Source: Desulfuribacillus stibiiarsenatis (lineage in GTDB: Bacteria; Bacillota; Bacilli; Desulfuribacillales; Desulfuribacillaceae). Taken from it: 64,000 nt of DNA. A program made the translations under genes and the position numbers. Shown here piece by piece: positions 8,752 to 17,758 of the stretch. Under the pieces are notes generated by a model. That model saw only the letters and a program-made list of their open reading frames with translations, was not told where the DNA came from and made no database searches. Within the stretch, counting starts at the first letter, position 1, and every line of letters starts with the position of its first letter. Location of the stretch: assembly GCF_001742305.1 (NCBI RefSeq), contig NZ_MJAT01000012.1, positions 124,001 through 188,000 on the forward strand, written 5' to 3'.

Positions 8752-9924
8752 ATGAAAAGATTTGAAAGAGTCATTTTGCTGGTTTTGGATAGTGTTGGAG
8801 TGGGTGCACTTCCTGATGCGAATAAATACGGGGACGAAAGTGCGAATACGTTGGCAAATGTCGCGACATACGTAAAGGGATTACATTTACCTAATTTACA
8901 GGCACTTGGGCTAGGGAATATCATTTCTATACAGGGATTACAACTAAGCGAAGAGCCACAGGGACATTATGGGAAAATGGCAGAAGCATCTGTCGGGAAA
9001 GATACAACTACAGGACATTGGGAGATTGCAGGGTTGAAGACGGACATTCCTTTCAATACGTATCCGAATGGCTTTCCAGAGGAGATTATCAAACCTTTTT
9101 GTGAGGCGATTGGTAGAAATATTCTAGGAAACAAGACTGCTAGTGGAACGGACATTATTAACGAACTAGGCGAAGAGCATATGCGAACAGGAGCGCCAAT
9201 TGTATATACTTCTGCTGATAGCGTGTTCCAAGTAGCTGCGCATGAACAAGTGATACCATTGGATGAGTTATATCGTATATGTAAAGTGGCGAGGGAGCTA
9301 TTAGTTGGCGAGTATTCTGTTGCAAGGGTTATAGCCAGACCATTTATTGGTAGTGCTAATGCCTTTCAACGGACACCGAATCGGAAGGATTTGTCCGTAT
9401 TGCCCCCTCAGCCTACAATCTTAGATCATGTGGTAGAATCGAATCATGAAGTGATTGGAATAGGAAAAATATACGACATTTTTGGTGGACAAGGGGTTTC
9501 GACAAGCTATAAAACCGTTAGCAATTATCACGGTTTAGAAGTGTTAGAGCAAGAACTCATGAAGGATACGAAAGGCCTTATATTTACGAATCTCGTTGAT
9601 TTTGACATGATGTTCGGCCATCGTAATGACCCAGTAGGGTACGCAAAGGCTTTAGAGGAAGTAGATGATTTTATACCTAGAATCCTTCGGAACCTAAATG
9701 ACACAGACCTGTTAATCATCACAGCAGATCATGGTTGTGATCCTACACACGCAGGTACGGACCATACGAGAGAATATGTTCCGATTATTGTCTATCACAA
9801 CAATATAGCGGTAGGAAACGATTTAGGGATTAGAAGTTCTTTCTCAGATATTGCTGCTACGATTTCGGAGGCATTACAAGTGAAACGACCAGCCAATGGA
9901 ACAAGTTTTTACGCTAATATTTAG
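8752..9924 (+). CDS. deoB: Phosphopentomutase
   Basis: 390 residues, alkaline-phosphatase superfamily. It converts (deoxy)ribose 1-phosphate to the 5-phosphate in nucleoside salvage. Metal-site motifs are [12 protein letters not shown] at the N-terminus, [12 protein letters not shown] with the phospho-threonine region, [16 protein letters not shown], and [23 protein letters not shown] 8752 follows AGGAGGG. It forms an operon with punA (15-base gap, each with its own AGGAGG) and pdp, equal to drm-pupG of B. subtilis plus a pyrimidine phosphorylase. Confidence 0.95.
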   Translation: MKRFERVILLVLDSVGVGALPDANKYGDESANTLANVATYVKGLHLPNLQALGLGNIISIQGLQLSEEPQGHYGKMAEASVGKDTTTGHWEIAGLKTDIPFNTYPNGFPEEIIKPFCEAIGRNILGNKTASGTDIINELGEEHMRTGAPIVYTSADSVFQVAAHEQVIPLDELYRICKVARELLVGEYSVARVIARPFIGSANAFQRTPNRKDLSVLPPQPTILDHVVESNHEVIGIGKIYDIFGGQGVSTSYKTVSNYHGLEVLEQELMKDTKGLIFTNLVDFDMMFGHRNDPVGYAKALEEVDDFIPRILRNLNDTDLLIITADHGCDPTHAGTDHTREYVPIIVYHNNIAVGNDLGIRSSFSDIAATISEALQVKRPANGTSFYANI

Positions 9925-9939
9925 GAGGATATTATAGAG

Positions 9940-10755
9940 ATGACTTATATCGAACAATTAAATGAAGCAGTTGAATATATTCAAAGCAAACTCACTCAAA
10001 AGCCAGAAGTTGCATTGATTTTAGGCTCTGGACTAGGAGTATTAGCAGATAATATACAGGGAATAGAACTCCCTTATAACGAAATACCGCACTTCCCAGT
10101 ATCTACTGTTGAAGGGCACAAAGGTCAATTCGTGATTGGAGAACTTGAAGGCAAACAGGTCATAGCCATGCAAGGAAGATTTCATTACTATGAGGGGTAC
10201 GATTTAGCAGCAGTAACTTTTCCAATTCGTGTGTTGAAACTGTTGGGAGTAGATACAATGATTGTGACAAATGCTGCTGGTGGGGTGAATAAAGAATACC
10301 AACCAGGGGATTTGATGTTGATTGCAGATCATCTTAACCTGACAGGGCAAAACCCTTTAATAGGCCATAATTTGAATCAATTCGGACCTCGCTTTCCTGA
10401 TATGTCAAATGCATATGATAAGCAACTAAGAGAAAAGGCTAAAGTCATTGCCGAATCTCAAGGACTCCATGTAAGAGAAGGAGTGTATGCTGGAATGACG
10501 GGGCCTAGCTATGAAACTCCAGCAGAAATACGTATGCTCCGAACAATCGGCGCAGATGCCATTGGGATGTCGACAGTACACGAAGTCATTATTGGTGTTC
10601 ATAGTGGGATAAAGGTGTTAGGAATATCATGTATCTCAAATATGGCTGCTGGAATTTTACCGCAACCATTATCGCATCAAGAAGTGATTGAGACAACAGA
10701 ACGAGTGAAAAATCATTTTATACAATTCGTTCGAAGCTTTATTGCTAATATGTAA
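9940..10755 (+). CDS. punA: Purine nucleoside phosphorylase (trimeric type)
   Basis: 271 residues. Cleaves purine (deoxy)nucleosides with phosphate to free base and sugar 1-phosphate, feeding DeoB. Family motifs: LGSGLGVLADNI (phosphate loop), GRFHYYEGYDLAAVTFP, TNAAGGVNKEYQPGDLMLI, AGMTGPSYETPAEIRMLR and GMSTVHEVI with the base-binding residues. AGGAGG at 9923-9928 sets ATG 9940. Confidence 0.95.
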   Translation: MTYIEQLNEAVEYIQSKLTQKPEVALILGSGLGVLADNIQGIELPYNEIPHFPVSTVEGHKGQFVIGELEGKQVIAMQGRFHYYEGYDLAAVTFPIRVLKLLGVDTMIVTNAAGGVNKEYQPGDLMLIADHLNLTGQNPLIGHNLNQFGPRFPDMSNAYDKQLREKAKVIAESQGLHVREGVYAGMTGPSYETPAEIRMLRTIGADAIGMSTVHEVIIGVHSGIKVLGISCISNMAAGILPQPLSHQEVIETTERVKNHFIQFVRSFIANM

Positions 10756-10803
10756 TATTAAATGCCTAGAAAATAACATAACCTGTAAAAAGGATGATTC
10801 CTC

Positions 10804-12135
10804 ATGCGAATGTACGACATTATTGTTAATAAGAGAGATGGCCTTCGACTCACAGAAGAGGAAATTCACTATTTCATACAGAATTATGTACATGGTAAGA
10901 TACCAGATTATCAAATATCAGCATTATTGATGGCTATATACTTGAACGGAATGACTTCTGAAGAGACGGCTCAATTAACATTGGAAATGGTGAAATCCGG
11001 TGATACAATCGATTTGAGCCGAATTAGTGGATTGAAAGTAGATAAACACAGTACTGGAGGCGTTGGTGACAAAGCAACTTTAATTGTTGCTCCAATTGTC
11101 GCTGCTTGTGGACTACCAGTAGCAAAGATGTCTGGACGGGGACTTGGACATACGGGTGGAACCATTGATAAACTAGAATCTGTCACAGGATTTCGTGCGG
11201 AATTAACAGTTGATCAATTTATTGAACAAGTCAACGAAAAGCGATTAGCGATTGTAGGACAATCAGGGAATTTAACCCCTGCAGATAAGAAGCTATACGC
11301 TCTTCGTGATGTAACAGCTACTGTTGATTCAATCCCTCTTATTGCTAGCTCTATCATGAGTAAGAAGATAGCAGCTGGTGCGGATGCCATCGTATTAGAC
11401 GTTAAAGTTGGTAGTGGCGCTTTTATGAAAACGTTCGATGAGGCTGTTAAGCTATCGAAAGAAATGGTTGCAATCGGAGAAAATCTAGGGCGTTCTACTG
11501 TAGCCATAATTAGCGATATGGATCAGCCATTAGGATATGCTGTCGGGAACTCTTTAGAAGTATACGAAGCAATTCAAACACTTAAAGGCAATGGTCCTCA
11601 AGATCTTTTAGAAGTGTGTATCAAGCTCTCATCCTATATGTTATTATTAGGTCAACTTGCTAACAATGAAGGTGAGGCCGAAGTAATGGCAACACAGGCG
11701 ATTGATGATGGCAGTGCATACGCATGCTTTTTAGAGTTTATGCAGGCCCAGGGTGCAGATTTACAGATTCTAATTAACCAAGAGGAGTCTTTAATCTCAA
11801 AAGAAAATTGCAAGATAATCACAGCAAAACATTCAGGATTTATTCAGCATATTTCAGCATCACAAATTGGACACGCCTCTATGATTTTAGGCGCAGGCCG
11901 AGAAACGAAAGAAAGTGCGATTGATTATTTTGCAGGCGTTAGGCTTTTAAGAAAGCCAGGAGAGTTTGTGCAAGTGGGTGAGCAGATAGCAGAGGCATAT
12001 TCCACTAAAGCTGATATTGGGCAAGCACTATCCTTGATTCAGCAAGCATACATAATTGGAGATCATAGCATCGATCAACCAGCATTGATCAAAGCAATTA
12101 TTACAAAAAGAGAGATAGAGAGTAGAAAAATCTAA
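10804..12135 (+). CDS. pdp: Pyrimidine-nucleoside phosphorylase
   Basis: 443 residues, close to the usual 433. Cytosolic enzyme splitting uridine, deoxyuridine and thymidine with phosphate. Motifs: KVDKHSTGGVGDKATLIVAPI (phosphate/K+ site; the family signature), KMSGRGLGHTGGTIDKLES, and KKIAAGADAIVLDVKVGSGAFMK. ATG 10804 has AAAGGATG upstream. It is the third gene of the deoB-punA-pdp salvage operon, so purine and pyrimidine arms sit together. Confidence 0.95.
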   Translation: MRMYDIIVNKRDGLRLTEEEIHYFIQNYVHGKIPDYQISALLMAIYLNGMTSEETAQLTLEMVKSGDTIDLSRISGLKVDKHSTGGVGDKATLIVAPIVAACGLPVAKMSGRGLGHTGGTIDKLESVTGFRAELTVDQFIEQVNEKRLAIVGQSGNLTPADKKLYALRDVTATVDSIPLIASSIMSKKIAAGADAIVLDVKVGSGAFMKTFDEAVKLSKEMVAIGENLGRSTVAIISDMDQPLGYAVGNSLEVYEAIQTLKGNGPQDLLEVCIKLSSYMLLLGQLANNEGEAEVMATQAIDDGSAYACFLEFMQAQGADLQILINQEESLISKENCKIITAKHSGFIQHISASQIGHASMILGAGRETKESAIDYFAGVRLLRKPGEFVQVGEQIAEAYSTKADIGQALSLIQQAYIIGDHSIDQPALIKAIITKREIESRKI

Positions 12136-12176
12136 AAAAAATTGAGGAAAAACAATATGTTAGGCAGGTTTTTGCG

Positions 12177-13547
12177 ATGAAGAATAATCCTATAACCATC
12201 CTCCTGATCATAGTGGCAATATTTGTGGCTTTAATAGAATTTCTAAGGTATCAAATTACAATTAATATTGATGCCCAAAGCTTCCCGCCGTATTATATTG
12301 CGCTAGTTACAGGTGTTCTACTTGCTGTAGGAAACTATATTATACTGAACAAACTTCTTAAAAAGTACATAGAACAACAGGCAAAGTTAAAGCAAACAGA
12401 GTCTCTATATAAGTTAGGGATTGAGCTAGGCTCTTTTCGAGATGTAGCAAGTAATTTAGAAATAGCGGTGAAACAAGTGTTAGACTTATTGAAGACAGAC
12501 TTTGTTGCTCTTGCCTTATATAATCAACGAAAAAACGAAATACAATGGCGCTTTGTAGCTGGTAATAAGACGGATAAACACAAGATGATTCGCCATAAGA
12601 AGGGTGAAGGTGTAGCGGGTCTTTGTATAGAACGAAGGACGATAGTGAAAGTAGAAGAGTATCCTCACAAGATACCATTACCTACCGCTGATAACATGCC
12701 AATTATGAAAGTGGAAAAACTAGTATCGGGGATTGCTGTTCCTTTAACATATGAGGAGCAGATTTACGGAGCGATTTTCATTGCTCATCGTAAATTTTAT
12801 CAATATAATGATGATGAAATCTTTATTCTGTATGGAATTGCCAATCAACTAGGCGTATTATTGGAACATTCGCGTTTATATCAAGAGATAGAAAGCCTAG
12901 CAACTGTTGCAGAGCGTGAAAGATTAGCACGGGAAATACACGATGGGGTTGCACAGACCATTGGATATGTAAAGTTACAATTAAAAAAGCTACAACGACT
13001 TCTAGAAGAAGAAAAAATTTCAGATGCGAAAGTTATTATGAAGGATATTACGGACGCCATTGAACAATCCTATGAGGAAGTCAGAGACTCGATTCACGGA
13101 TTAAAAGATAAAGAGCTTTTCTCTAAAGGCTTGCATCATTGGATTGGGGTTCATGCGAAGAATTATGAAAACCAACATAAAATTCAGGTAGAAGTTGATT
13201 TCTTAGATCAGACGACAAGTCAGTTATCGGAGATAGCAAAAATTCAAATTGGACGAATCATTCAAGAAGCGTTAAATAACATTCGCAAACATGCTCAAGC
13301 TACTCAGGTAAAGATAACAGTGGGTAGGGATGAGAATAATCAAACGTTCATAGAAATCGCAGACAATGGTAAAGGATTTGACTGTAATGGATCCCCAGAA
13401 GGACATTATGGGCTGACAATCATGGAAGAAAGAGCGAATTCAATTGGCGGGACAATGGTGATAGAGTCTGCCAAAGGTAAAGGAACGAAGGTCATTGTAA
13501 AAATTCCACATAGTGAAAATGAGAGGAGAGATTTTTCATGGATTTAA
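12177..13547 (+). CDS. NarL-type sensor histidine kinase with GAF domain
   Basis: 456 residues. Two membrane helices near the N-terminus (about 5-24 and 38-60), a GAF domain (about 85-235), a HisKA_3 dimerisation segment with ERLAREIHDGVAQTIG (phospho-acceptor H255), and a HATPase_c domain (EALNNIRKHAQATQV, EIADNGKGFD, GHYGLTIMEERA). The GAF domain rather than an external loop is the likely sensor. It overlaps the next gene, a LuxR-type response regulator, by ten bases, so they are a cognate pair. The pair and the following gene are inserted between pdp and dacF, which adjoin in Bacillus. The signal is unknown. Confidence 0.9.
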   Translation: MKNNPITILLIIVAIFVALIEFLRYQITINIDAQSFPPYYIALVTGVLLAVGNYIILNKLLKKYIEQQAKLKQTESLYKLGIELGSFRDVASNLEIAVKQVLDLLKTDFVALALYNQRKNEIQWRFVAGNKTDKHKMIRHKKGEGVAGLCIERRTIVKVEEYPHKIPLPTADNMPIMKVEKLVSGIAVPLTYEEQIYGAIFIAHRKFYQYNDDEIFILYGIANQLGVLLEHSRLYQEIESLATVAERERLAREIHDGVAQTIGYVKLQLKKLQRLLEEEKISDAKVIMKDITDAIEQSYEEVRDSIHGLKDKELFSKGLHHWIGVHAKNYENQHKIQVEVDFLDQTTSQLSEIAKIQIGRIIQEALNNIRKHAQATQVKITVGRDENNQTFIEIADNGKGFDCNGSPEGHYGLTIMEERANSIGGTMVIESAKGKGTKVIVKIPHSENERRDFSWI

Positions 13548-14200
13548 TCCGCGTGTTGTTAGTTGATGATCACATATTATTTCGTAAAGGTTTAGTTAAT
13601 ATCTTAAATGAAGAACAAGGCATAGAGGTTGCCGGTGAAGCTAGTAATGGTGAAGAAGCAATTGAAAAGGCTAGAGAGCTCATGCCAGACGTCATCTTAA
13701 TGGACATCAATATGCCTAAATACAATGGTTTAGAGGCGACGAAAATTATTAAGTCGGAAATGCCATACGTGAAAATCGTCATGCTTACAGTTAGTGATGA
13801 TGATGATAAGTTATTTGAGTCCATTAAAGCAGGCGCACAAGGCTACCTTTTGAAAAATTTAGAACCTGAAGATCTTGTCACATACTTATTAGGTGTGATG
13901 CGTGGGGAAACACCGATTTCTGGCTTGATGGCTACTAAGATATTTGAACACTTTACAGATGGTCAATTTTCTAGTGAGCCTAAGATAGAGCGCGAAAAGA
14001 AGCCTTTGACAAAAAGGGAAATTGAAGTATTACAACTAGTTATTCGCGGTGCGACGAATCGAGATATAGCGACTGAATTACATATTTCTGAGAATACAGT
14101 AAAAAATCACTTACGTAACATAATGGAGAAACTTCATATGCAAAATCGCATCCAGGCAGCAACCTATGCATTAAAAGAAGGCTTGATAAGGGATGTGTAG
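13538..14200 (+). CDS. NarL/LuxR-type response regulator
   Basis: 220 residues. Receiver domain with the acidic pair in LLVDDH (D10, D11), phospho-acceptor D56 in VILMDINMP, conserved T in MLTVS and K in YLLKN; then a LuxR-type helix-turn-helix (LTKREIEVLQLVIRGATNRDIATELHISENTVKNHLRNIMEKL). ATG 13538 has GAGAGGAG upstream and overlaps the kinase gene. Most like DegU/LiaR/NarL regulators; targets cannot be predicted. Confidence 0.93.
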   Translation: MDLIRVLLVDDHILFRKGLVNILNEEQGIEVAGEASNGEEAIEKARELMPDVILMDINMPKYNGLEATKIIKSEMPYVKIVMLTVSDDDDKLFESIKAGAQGYLLKNLEPEDLVTYLLGVMRGETPISGLMATKIFEHFTDGQFSSEPKIEREKKPLTKREIEVLQLVIRGATNRDIATELHISENTVKNHLRNIMEKLHMQNRIQAATYALKEGLIRDV

Positions 14201-14246
14201 GCTTCAGTGAACCAAACAACAACTTTTGTTAATGGAGTGAAATAGT

Positions 14247-14624
14247 ATGGAGAAGCCGATTCGTGTAATGATGGCCTTTACAAATCCATTATTGGTACGA
14301 GCGATCCGGGATGTACTTGGAAATCTAGCTGCTTTTGAATTACAAGAGGGAAAGCTATCCGCGATTTCCTGCGACGATATCGAAGAGATAGATGTCATTC
14401 TTTGTGAAACAGAATCTCTAGCTTTATTTGAACAGCAACACGTATGTCTAGCACCTAAGACGTTAGGAATCAGTGTGTGGAATAATATGATTTCTGTTTC
14501 CAAAGGAGATTTGCAATCCTATGATGAACTAGATGAAATCATTGCATATATTGAAAAGATTGCCGCTCTGAAAAACGTTGAAGAGCGCTGTACGGATTGT
14601 AATACTGATAAGGTAAAGCATTAA
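14247..14624 (+). CDS. Degenerate receiver-like protein of unknown function
   Basis: 125 residues, not matched to a named family. The first 55 residues line up with the receiver domain of the regulator just upstream: IRVMMAFTNPLLVRAIRDVL against IRVLLVDDHILFRKGLVNIL, and DVILCETESL against DVILMDINMP. The acidic pocket is lost and the phospho-acceptor Asp falls on E54. The tail carries a CTDC pair. It follows the kinase/regulator pair by 46 bases with GGAGTG upstream, so it is probably co-transcribed. It may be a non-phosphorylated accessory regulator; this is inference from alignment by eye. Confidence 0.6.
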   Translation: MEKPIRVMMAFTNPLLVRAIRDVLGNLAAFELQEGKLSAISCDDIEEIDVILCETESLALFEQQHVCLAPKTLGISVWNNMISVSKGDLQSYDELDEIIAYIEKIAALKNVEERCTDCNTDKVKH

Positions 14625-14653
14625 AAAAAACACTGCATAATAGCAAAATTTCT

Positions 14654-14681
14654 AAAACGCACATTTTGTGCGTTTTTTTTT
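14654..14681 (+). terminator. Rho-independent terminator
   Basis: Stem of AAACGCACA with TTTGTGCGTTT and a nine-T run ends the two-component operon ahead of dacF. Confidence 0.85.
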
Positions 14682-14712
14682 GTTATAAAAAATCCTAAGT
14701 CGGTACAAACTA
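14682..14712 (+). promoter_or_regulatory. Candidate forespore (SigF/SigG) promoter of dacF
   Basis: GTTATA at 14682-14687 and GTACAAACTA at 14703-14712, 15 bases apart, resemble the SigF pattern (G-Y-W-T-A, then G-n-n-n-A-n-A-n-T-A). In B. subtilis dacF is transcribed by SigF and SigG. The match is by eye and partial. Confidence 0.4.
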
Positions 14713-14736
14713 ATATTTGACAAAGGAGGCAAAGAT

Positions 14737-16014
14737 ATGAGGAAATATACAAAAATTATAGTAGCTAACTTATTATGTTTTATCTTAATCGTCTCAAATC
14801 TTACAGTTGTTAGCGCAGAAGCTAATAAAACGGAAGGTGCATTAGCTGAGCTTGCATCAAATGCTAAATCAGCTGTCTTAATGGATTCTTATACTGGTCA
14901 AATTATGTTTGAGAAAAACAGCCATCAAAAGCTTCCACCAGCATCTATTACAAAGGTAATGTCGATTCTATTAATAATGGAAGCATTAGAACAACAAGCT
15001 CTTTCTCTTACTGATGTAGTAACAGCAAGTGAAAACGCATCTGCTATGGGTGGTTCACAGATTTTTCTAGCGACGAATGAGCAAATGACAGTGGAAGAAA
15101 TGCTGCGAGGAATTACTATTGCATCAGGGAATGACGCAACAGTAGCTATGGCAGAGCACTTAGCTGGCACGGAAGCAGAATTCGTCAAAATGATGAACCA
15201 AAAAGCAAAAGAACTTGGTATGAAGAACACGAATTTCATGAATAGTCATGGGCTACCACATGAATCACATTATACAACAGCGTTTGATATAGCGATTATG
15301 TCACGAGAGCTATTAAGGAAGTATCCACAAATTACTATGTATACGAGTATTTACAGTGATTATTTAAGAAAAGACACAGATCGTCCTCTATGGTTAGTCA
15401 ATACAAACCGTCTCGTGAAGTTTTACGAGGGAGCTGATGGATTAAAAACTGGATATACGAGTGAAGCGAAGTACTGCTTGTCTGCCACAGCCAAAAAAGA
15501 CAATTTACGCGTCATTGCAGTCGTGATGGGTGAGCCAACTTCGAAGATGCGGAGTCAAGAAGTATCAGAGATGTTCAATTATGCGTTTAGTAAATATAAG
15601 AGCGAGCCAATTATTAAAAAGGGTGAATTCGTTAGTGAGCTTTTTGTAAATAAAGGGCAATCGAATCGAGTAAACATTGTAGCTGAAGATGACCTACTTC
15701 TGTTACTTAAGAAAAGTGAGAATACATCTACATTTACGAAAGAGATTTTCGTGCCTGAACATATAAATGCTCCTGTGAAAAAAGGGGAACCAATCGGATA
15801 CATAGCCATCCAAAATGGAGACAAAGAAATGGCAAGAATTTCACTAGTTGCCGAAACAGATATTGAAAAAGCAAGCTTTATGAAGATGAGTATGAGGTCA
15901 ATCGGTTATTGGTTTAAGCCTAGTGCTAAGTTACTTGGAAACAAAGCTGAAATCGGAGAAACACAATTGGAAGAGAATGAGAAACAACAAACAGAACCGT
16001 CAGCTAATAAATAG
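14737..16014 (+). CDS. dacF: Sporulation-linked D-alanyl-D-alanine carboxypeptidase DacF
   Basis: 425 residues; exported low-molecular-weight penicillin-binding protein that trims the terminal D-Ala of peptidoglycan stem peptides. It has a signal peptide (residues 1-27, ending VVSAEA), the active-site SITK (S70-K73), SGN (S130-N132) and KTG (K236-G238) triad, and the C-terminal PBP5-type beta domain with an amphipathic anchor at about 385-410. AGGAGG precedes ATG 14737. Position just upstream of spoIIAA identifies it as DacF rather than the vegetative DacA. Confidence 0.93.
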   Translation: MRKYTKIIVANLLCFILIVSNLTVVSAEANKTEGALAELASNAKSAVLMDSYTGQIMFEKNSHQKLPPASITKVMSILLIMEALEQQALSLTDVVTASENASAMGGSQIFLATNEQMTVEEMLRGITIASGNDATVAMAEHLAGTEAEFVKMMNQKAKELGMKNTNFMNSHGLPHESHYTTAFDIAIMSRELLRKYPQITMYTSIYSDYLRKDTDRPLWLVNTNRLVKFYEGADGLKTGYTSEAKYCLSATAKKDNLRVIAVVMGEPTSKMRSQEVSEMFNYAFSKYKSEPIIKKGEFVSELFVNKGQSNRVNIVAEDDLLLLLKKSENTSTFTKEIFVPEHINAPVKKGEPIGYIAIQNGDKEMARISLVAETDIEKASFMKMSMRSIGYWFKPSAKLLGNKAEIGETQLEENEKQQTEPSANK

Positions 16015-16041
16015 GGTTCAAATCGGGACGCAAAACTTGTC

Positions 16042-16073
16042 GCGAAGTGTCGAAATTGACACTTCGCAATTTT
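16042..16073 (+). terminator. Terminator-like hairpin between dacF and spoIIAA
   Basis: A perfect 10 bp stem GCGAAGTGTC/GACACTTCGC with a six-base loop is followed by AATTTTCGTT. The T run is short, so dacF transcripts may partly read through into spoIIA, as known in Bacillus. Confidence 0.7.
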
Positions 16074-16119
16074 CGTTCCTTGACGAATTAGATAATGTTT
16101 TGACTAGTTTTGTCGACAG

Positions 16120-16147
16120 GCAGGAAAACAAAAAATCAATGTAGAAT
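16120..16147 (+). promoter_or_regulatory. Candidate SigH promoter of the spoIIA operon
   Basis: GCAGGAAAA at 16120-16128, a 14-base spacer and AGAAT at 16143-16147 fit the SigH pattern (RWAGGAxxT, N14, HGAAT) in all but two positions and in spacing. The spoIIA operon is SigH-controlled in Bacillus. Confidence 0.55.
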
Positions 16148-16174
16148 GGAGGATAGAAAAGGAGGAATACATAT

Positions 16175-16525
16175 ATGAATTTAACGGTCAGCCATAAGAA
16201 TTCCCAAGACAGTCTAATAGTTTATTTAAGTGGTGAATTAGATCAACATACTGCCGATATAGTTCGTTCAGCGATTGAAAAAGAATGGACGAAGAAGCTA
16301 GCGAAACACATAGTACTGAATTTAGAGAATCTGACGTTTATGGATTCTAGTGGTCTAGGTGTCATTTTGGGCAGATATAAGCAGGTCAATAATGATGGGG
16401 GAAAACTAGTAATTTGCTGCATTAATAGACAAGTAGATAAAATAGTGGAGCTATCTGGATTAAAGAAGATCATGAGTTTCTACGAAACAGAAACAGATGC
16501 ACTGAAGGCACTTGGGGAGGAGTAA
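16175..16525 (+). CDS. spoIIAA: Anti-sigma F factor antagonist
   Basis: 116 residues, STAS domain. When unphosphorylated it binds SpoIIAB and frees SigF in the forespore. The phosphorylation site is S58 in TFMDSSGLGVILGR, at the same residue number as in B. subtilis; LSGELDQHTAD is the conserved N-terminal patch. AAGGAGG precedes ATG 16175. First gene of spoIIAA-AB-sigF, only 3-8 bases between genes. Confidence 0.97.
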   Translation: MNLTVSHKNSQDSLIVYLSGELDQHTADIVRSAIEKEWTKKLAKHIVLNLENLTFMDSSGLGVILGRYKQVNNDGGKLVICCINRQVDKIVELSGLKKIMSFYETETDALKALGEE

Positions 16526-16528
16526 ACA

Positions 16529-16969
16529 GTGGAACAGACAAATAAAATGCAGTTAGCTTTTTCTAGCATATCGGGGAATGAGAGTTTTGCAAGAGCTACA
16601 GTAGCTGCTTTTGCAGCAAAATTAGATCCGACAGTGGAAGAACTTGAAGATATTAAAACGGCAGTATCGGAAGCAGTTACGAACGCAATCATTCATGGGT
16701 ACAATCGTCAGTCAGGTTTTGTATATATAGAAGCAACAATTGATAGTGATGGAATAGAAATAATAATCCGTGACGAAGGTTGTGGGATTCAAAATGTCGA
16801 TGAAGCAAAAGAAGCAACTTATACTTCGCGACCAGACTTAGAACGTTCAGGAATGGGTTTCACAATCATGGAGCACTTGATGGATGAAATGGAAGTATTA
16901 TCAGTGTTAGATAAAGGTACGCAGATTAAGATGCGTAAAAAGATTAAAAAGACTGCTCCAACGAATTAG
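16529..16969 (+). CDS. spoIIAB: Anti-sigma F factor, serine kinase
   Basis: 146 residues, GHKL-type ATPase/kinase. It binds and holds SigF and phosphorylates SpoIIAA. The N-box is [12 protein letters not shown], the G1 box DEGCGIQNV and the G2-like [12 protein letters not shown]. The start is GTG 16529 with GGGGAGG upstream. Confidence 0.96.
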   Translation: MEQTNKMQLAFSSISGNESFARATVAAFAAKLDPTVEELEDIKTAVSEAVTNAIIHGYNRQSGFVYIEATIDSDGIEIIIRDEGCGIQNVDEAKEATYTSRPDLERSGMGFTIMEHLMDEMEVLSVLDKGTQIKMRKKIKKTAPTN

Positions 16970-16977
16970 GTGAGGAT

Positions 16978-17700
16978 ATGTACTTAAAAGATGAAGAGTT
17001 AAAAGAATTAATTGTAAGGAGCCAGGCAGGTGACCACGAGGCAAAAGATCGAATCGTAAATACGAATTTACGATTAGTTTGGTCTGTTGTGCAACGCTTT
17101 ATTAACCGTGGGTATGAACCGGATGATTTATTTCAGATTGGCAGTATTGGACTGATTAAAGCGATTGATAAATTTGACTTATCCTATGAAGTGAAATTCT
17201 CTACGTATGCGGTTCCTATGATTATCGGAGAAATTCAAAGATTCATTCGTGATGATGGATCTATAAAAGTTAGTCGTTCGATCAAAGAGCTATCGCAAAA
17301 AGTAAAAAAAGCTAGGGATCATTTATCAAAGACCCTATCGCGAACTCCGAAGATTAGCGAAATAGCGGAAGAGCTTGGTGTTACATCGGAAGAAGTAGTG
17401 TTTGCGTTAGAAGCAAATAAACAACCAAAGTCTATCTACGAAACCGTTTTTGAAAACGACGGGGATCCAATATTATTAATGGACCAAATCACTGATACCG
17501 ATGAGAATAAATGGTTTGACAAACTAGCATTAGCAGAAGTAATAAAAGATCTTCCAGAACGAGAAAAACTCATTATATATTTGCGATATTTTAAAGATCA
17601 GACGCAGACTGAGGTAGCCAATCGTCTTGGAATTTCCCAAGTACAAGTCTCAAGACTAGAAAAGAAAATACTCAATCATATTAAAGAACAAATTAGTTGA
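16978..17700 (+). CDS. sigF: Forespore RNA polymerase sigma factor SigF
   Basis: 240 residues. Region 2 (NLRLVWSVVQRFINRGYEPDDLFQIGSIGLIKAIDKFD, KFSTYAVPMIIGEIQRFIRDDG), region 3 and region 4 helix-turn-helix (QTQTEVANRLGISQVQVSRLEKKIL) are complete. First forespore-specific sigma factor. ATG 16978 has GGTGAGG upstream. Position after spoIIAB separates it from SigG. Confidence 0.96.
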   Translation: MYLKDEELKELIVRSQAGDHEAKDRIVNTNLRLVWSVVQRFINRGYEPDDLFQIGSIGLIKAIDKFDLSYEVKFSTYAVPMIIGEIQRFIRDDGSIKVSRSIKELSQKVKKARDHLSKTLSRTPKISEIAEELGVTSEEVVFALEANKQPKSIYETVFENDGDPILLMDQITDTDENKWFDKLALAEVIKDLPEREKLIIYLRYFKDQTQTEVANRLGISQVQVSRLEKKILNHIKEQIS

Positions 17701-17727
17701 ATAGGATCATAGTCTTAACAAATACTA
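17698..17727 (+). promoter_or_regulatory. Candidate SigG promoter of the spoVA operon
   Basis: TGAATA at 17698-17703 (overlapping the sigF stop codon) and AATACTA at 17721-17727, 17 bases apart, fit the SigG pattern (TGMATA, 17-18, CATAMTA). Transcription would begin near 17734. The spoVA operon is known to be SigG-dependent in Bacillus. Confidence 0.55.
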
Positions 17728-17758
17728 AACCTACAGTTTTCTGACTGGAGGTTTTTTT
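17727..17758 (+). terminator. Terminator hairpin that contains the spoVAA ribosome binding site
   Basis: AAACCTACAGT (17727-17737) pairs with ACTGGAGGTTT (17744-17754), one mismatch, and is followed by T residues up to the spoVAA ATG. The right arm holds the GGAGG (17747-17751). RNA coming through from sigF would either stop here or have the ribosome site paired; RNA begun at the SigG promoter starts inside the left arm. Confidence 0.65.

Noticed and set aside
15923-16144. Open frame overlapping the end of dacF
   Set aside because: It lies in another frame of dacF, has no ribosome site, and runs over the hairpin and SigH promoter.
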